Source: Hydractinia symbiolongicarpus (lineage: Eukaryota; Cnidaria; Hydrozoa; Anthoathecata; Hydractiniidae). Taken from it: a stretch of DNA of 64,000 nucleotides. Position 1 is the stretch's first letter. Every line of letters begins with the position of its first letter. Below the pieces are notes generated by a model. The model ran no database searches and was not told the origin of the DNA. It worked only from the letters and a program-made list of their open reading frames with translations. Both the position numbers and the translations under genes were made by a program. Positions 61,146 to 64,000 of this stretch are shown here, piece after piece. The stretch spans positions 17,398,001-17,462,000 of the forward strand of contig NC_079888.1 of the NCBI RefSeq assembly GCF_029227915.1, given 5' to 3'.

Positions 61146-62775
61146 GGTATTACACTGGGTATTTCCCTCTTGATTTCGTTTTAAATTGTTGTTACGGAAA
61201 ATAAGATCTAGCGACAAGTGGAGGTTTCAACAATAAATACATGCGTATCTAGCAAATAGTAAACTTTCTTTAAACGTGGTCCGTTTCAGGATTGGTTATC
61301 AAAGAATTTCATGGCTTCGGTCATGACCTGGGTCACCCTCGGGTAAAGTTGGCAGGGTTTGGTGCCTCTCAAAAGCAATGCCCGATTCTGTGCCCGAAAG
61401 GGATCGACCAAACTTTTAAGATTTTATAATTTATTGTAAATTTTGTGTCGAAACTGAGTCGTTTGTTCTTTCTACGCGTGCAAAATATTGTAATGGTACA
61501 AGTTTGTACAAGCAACCGAAAAACTGTTCGGAGTAGACATATCTTACTTACACAAATTAATTAATGTGTTGCTAAGTTATATCAATCTTATAAGTTATAA
61601 TTTGATTTAATGTTAGCTGTTTTTTTTTTTAAATATTCAACAGTTATTTATATCTAGGAGAATGTAATCTAATTGTTTTATTAAGTTCTTTAATACGACA
61701 GAACAGAGAATCTAGAATCAATACAGCTTAAGTCAAAAGAAATAGATACAAAAGTGTTATTGTTTATTACAAGTGGGACAAGTAGCCGACTGACTTTAAT
61801 AATCTCCGCCCCTCGTAAGCTCTTGTGTTTAGAAGTGAAAGACGCTTCCTTTTTTCTGACTTCGAAGTCTGTTGGAAATCAGCCAAGTAACAATATTTCA
61901 ACAAAAGTTTTATGATATGAATTTTATTGTGAAAAAAACTTCAGTTTCCGAGTCACATAAGTTGAAACTTTTCTATTTTTGCGTAAAAACTTCTGTTCTC
62001 ATCATCCGAATTTTATTTTTTGTTTCAAATCTCCTTTTTCCCAACACGAATTCATAAAAACACATACGGAGGTGTTGTAGTTTTGACGTGTGGTAAAAAT
62101 AAATGCTTAGGCAGATAAAATGGTAATTGCTTTTTATCGGCTAAAAAAGTTGTTTTTTTTCCCGGGGTGGGGACTCGAACTCGACACTTTATGCGCTACC
62201 ACTACAGCATTCACGCTATTCGTTAATTAATCAGAAAAACATTTTTAAAAATAATGATTTTTTAACTAGCTGACATTTCCTAGCTAGCTAAGCCTTCTTT
62301 TAAGAAGCACGACTTTTTAGAAACATTAGCTTCAAAATGCTGAAAACATAAGAAACATTGCCAGTCTGATGGTAGGAAGCAAAACAAGACCTCGTGAATT
62401 TTAAAAGCGTTAACTCTACCTTAGAACATGAAATCAGAATAAATATAGAAAGAGAAAGCTTATAAAACTTGGGGTGCAAAATCTGAGATGTTTAAAGAAA
62501 TATAATAGATCTCTTTCCTTAAAACTATCTCAAAATTGATAACACAAGACATAAACCTACCAATGCATATTAAAAAAGCTGCATAGGTTTACATGTAAAT
62601 TGGCAGGTCTTAAAGCTTTCCAAAATGGTATCTGGGGCTACAAGAAATGATGAAAATTATAGAGATATATGAAGAGCATCACAAAAAGTCTTTAGCAGAA
62701 AAATCTGGCAACTAAAAGACGAGAAACGTATTAATAAAAACACAGCACACCAATTTACACGATAAAAAAAATTTT
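61146..62775. other. Intergenic DNA
   Basis: No gene is recognised. A B-box-like TTCGAGTCCCCACC lies on the minus strand near 62165, without a foldable tRNA. Confidence 0.4.
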
Positions 62776-63238
62776 GCAAATTTTCGTACACGGGATACCG
62801 GGAACGAAAATCATTGCTTAAACTTCTTTAAGCTTATTCAATGGCACTGATTTCAGCTTATGGGTAATGTTACGGAGACTTGTTTTCTGAAATTTCTAAT
62901 ATTAATTCAAACACCTGAATGTGATATTCCATGAGTATTTACAGCAGCAACACCTGATGGAGCATATAGATGAACTTAAAGTTTATCAGGATTACCAGTT
63001 GTATAAGAATGGATCTTTGTGAGCGCGTTGAAAATAGTTAAGAAATGAAACTTTCCTACTACCCACTTCCTTTATTCTCTTGCTGTACATAACCAGGTGC
63101 GGATTCAGAATGTATCAACTCGGAAACGCGACGTGATAAAAAATGTTCAAAGTAGTACGCTGCGCTACCTGAAATAATCTCGGAGATAATCCTGTTGTAA
63201 TGATTTTTGTTCCCGGTATCCCGGGTACGAAAATCTGC
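62776..63238. mobile_element. 463-bp terminal-inverted-repeat element (MITE-like)
   Basis: The 38-bp ends (62776-62813 and 63201-63238) match at 35 positions when inverted, with core CGGGATACCGGGAAC. No coding frame lies inside. The target duplication is not clear, so the superfamily is unknown. Confidence 0.75.
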
Positions 63239-63449
63239 TTTCTATTTTGCGTTGCGTTATTGACCATATCACACAACTCACAAGGCAAATTAAATCAACA
63301 TATGTTAGCCAGAACTGTTTTATATCAGACAGTGTTGACGTGGTAACTAAACTTCATAGCACAGAAACCCTGTCAAGGTTATTTCTGGTTATAGCCATGG
63401 GATGTGTTTATCGTAAAGGTTTGACTATACTTTATAGCACAGAACCTGT

Positions 63450-63935
63450 CCAGGTTGTTTTAGGTGTTTTGGTGACGTCAACAGTGCATATACCAAAAAA
63501 ATTGGCGAAATTTGTTTATCTGTTGTCTGTAATGTGTAGAGTATAAAACGCTAATAAAAATGTATAGGATCATGTGCTTTTGACGAAGTTATAAAAAAAA
63601 TTAAGTTTTTAAAAACTTTGTAACGTCAACGGAGATACGGTACAAGATAAGAAATTGTTTACTTGCTGCCTTCATCGTAAAGATCTTGGAACGCTGATCA
63701 ATCAAATGTATAAGATCATGAACCTTTTCAACAGTTACATAAATATTTAGAGTTAAAGTTTTTTAACGACATCATGAAACCGTCTATTCCGAAACGGATT
63801 CGGAAACATAGATTTGTGAAACTTACCCAAATTAGCTCCTTTCCAAGTTATTTTACGTTAAAATTTTAAGTGCATTTCAATGGCTTCATTAATTTAAATT
63901 AATATACTCACGTTACATCTTATATATTAATTCCC
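63450..63935 (-). mobile_element. Truncated Helitron of the D/F/H family
   Basis: Read on the minus strand it follows the order of D, F and H: AATGAAGCCATTG, AACTTGGAAA, AATTTGGGTAAGTTT, CCGTTTCGGAATAGACGG, GATCAGCGTT, GACGTCA. It diverges at about 63450 before reaching the 3' hairpin, so the 3' end is lost; the 5' end is also unclear. The plus frame at 63247-63546 crosses its border and is not a gene. Confidence 0.75.
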
Positions 63936-64000
63936 TTGCGTGAGTAAAACTGTGAGTCCACGACACGGAAATCACGGGTCACTTTCTTATGACGTGGTTG

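Noticed and set aside
62150-62220. Possible tRNA on the minus strand
   Set aside because: A- and B-box-like words are present but too close together, and neither acceptor nor T stem pairs.

Overview
The window looks like AT-rich nuclear DNA of an invertebrate animal, most likely a cnidarian and tentatively a hydrozoan. The reasons are spliced genes with GT-AG introns, AATAAA signals, abundant Helitrons, remnants of Penelope-like, DIRS-like, hAT-like and THAP-type genes, and a gene with similarity to DZIP3-type HEPN domains. There are no operons, Shine-Dalgarno sites or CRISPR arrays. The species call is inference.

Positions 1-29,000 are dominated by Helitrons. Several elements sit head to tail with exact 3'-CTAG/5'-TC joints: 6703-9519, 9520-12351, 12352-12946, 12947-21660 and 21661-22379 on the plus strand, and 27720-26385, 26384-23132 and 23131 leftward on the minus strand. 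The element at 12947-21660 carries a broken Rep/helicase (13921-17692), a nested Helitron (19295-20016) and a row of small in-phase exons (20277-20846) that looks like a captured gene. The element at 6703-9519 has a same-length inverted twin at 5461-2645. A 3.1 kb hAT-like element sits inside one of the minus-strand Helitrons.

Positions 28,700-31,000 hold a purine-rich minisatellite, a tRNA-like sequence, CTAGC-rich DNA and two perfect 46-bp direct repeats.

Positions 31,040-56,170 hold a segmental duplication. Each copy contains a five-exon gene (33211-38082 and 48611-53452) predicting 938 and 932 residues. The protein has a cysteine cluster, an R-x4-H motif like that of HEPN ribonucleases, and two DZIP3-HEPN-like repeats in exons 3 and 5. 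All splice sites and the reading frame are intact in both copies, and amino-acid changes are concentrated in exons 3 and 5. Each copy is followed by a decayed DIRS-like fragment. In copy 1 that fragment is split by a 3.6 kb transposon with TGACGT-rich ends, which carries a Penelope-like reverse transcriptase/GIY-YIG fragment. In copy 2 a different 0.6 kb insert lies nearby.

Positions 56,800-64,000 hold gene and transposon relics: a P2X7-tail-like Cys fragment, a minus-strand THAP-type gene broken by a stop and a frameshift, short Helitron ends forming a perfect 39-bp inverted repeat, a 463-bp terminal-inverted-repeat element, and a truncated Helitron at the right edge. The likely working host genes are the two duplicated HEPN-like genes; nearly everything else is mobile or decayed.
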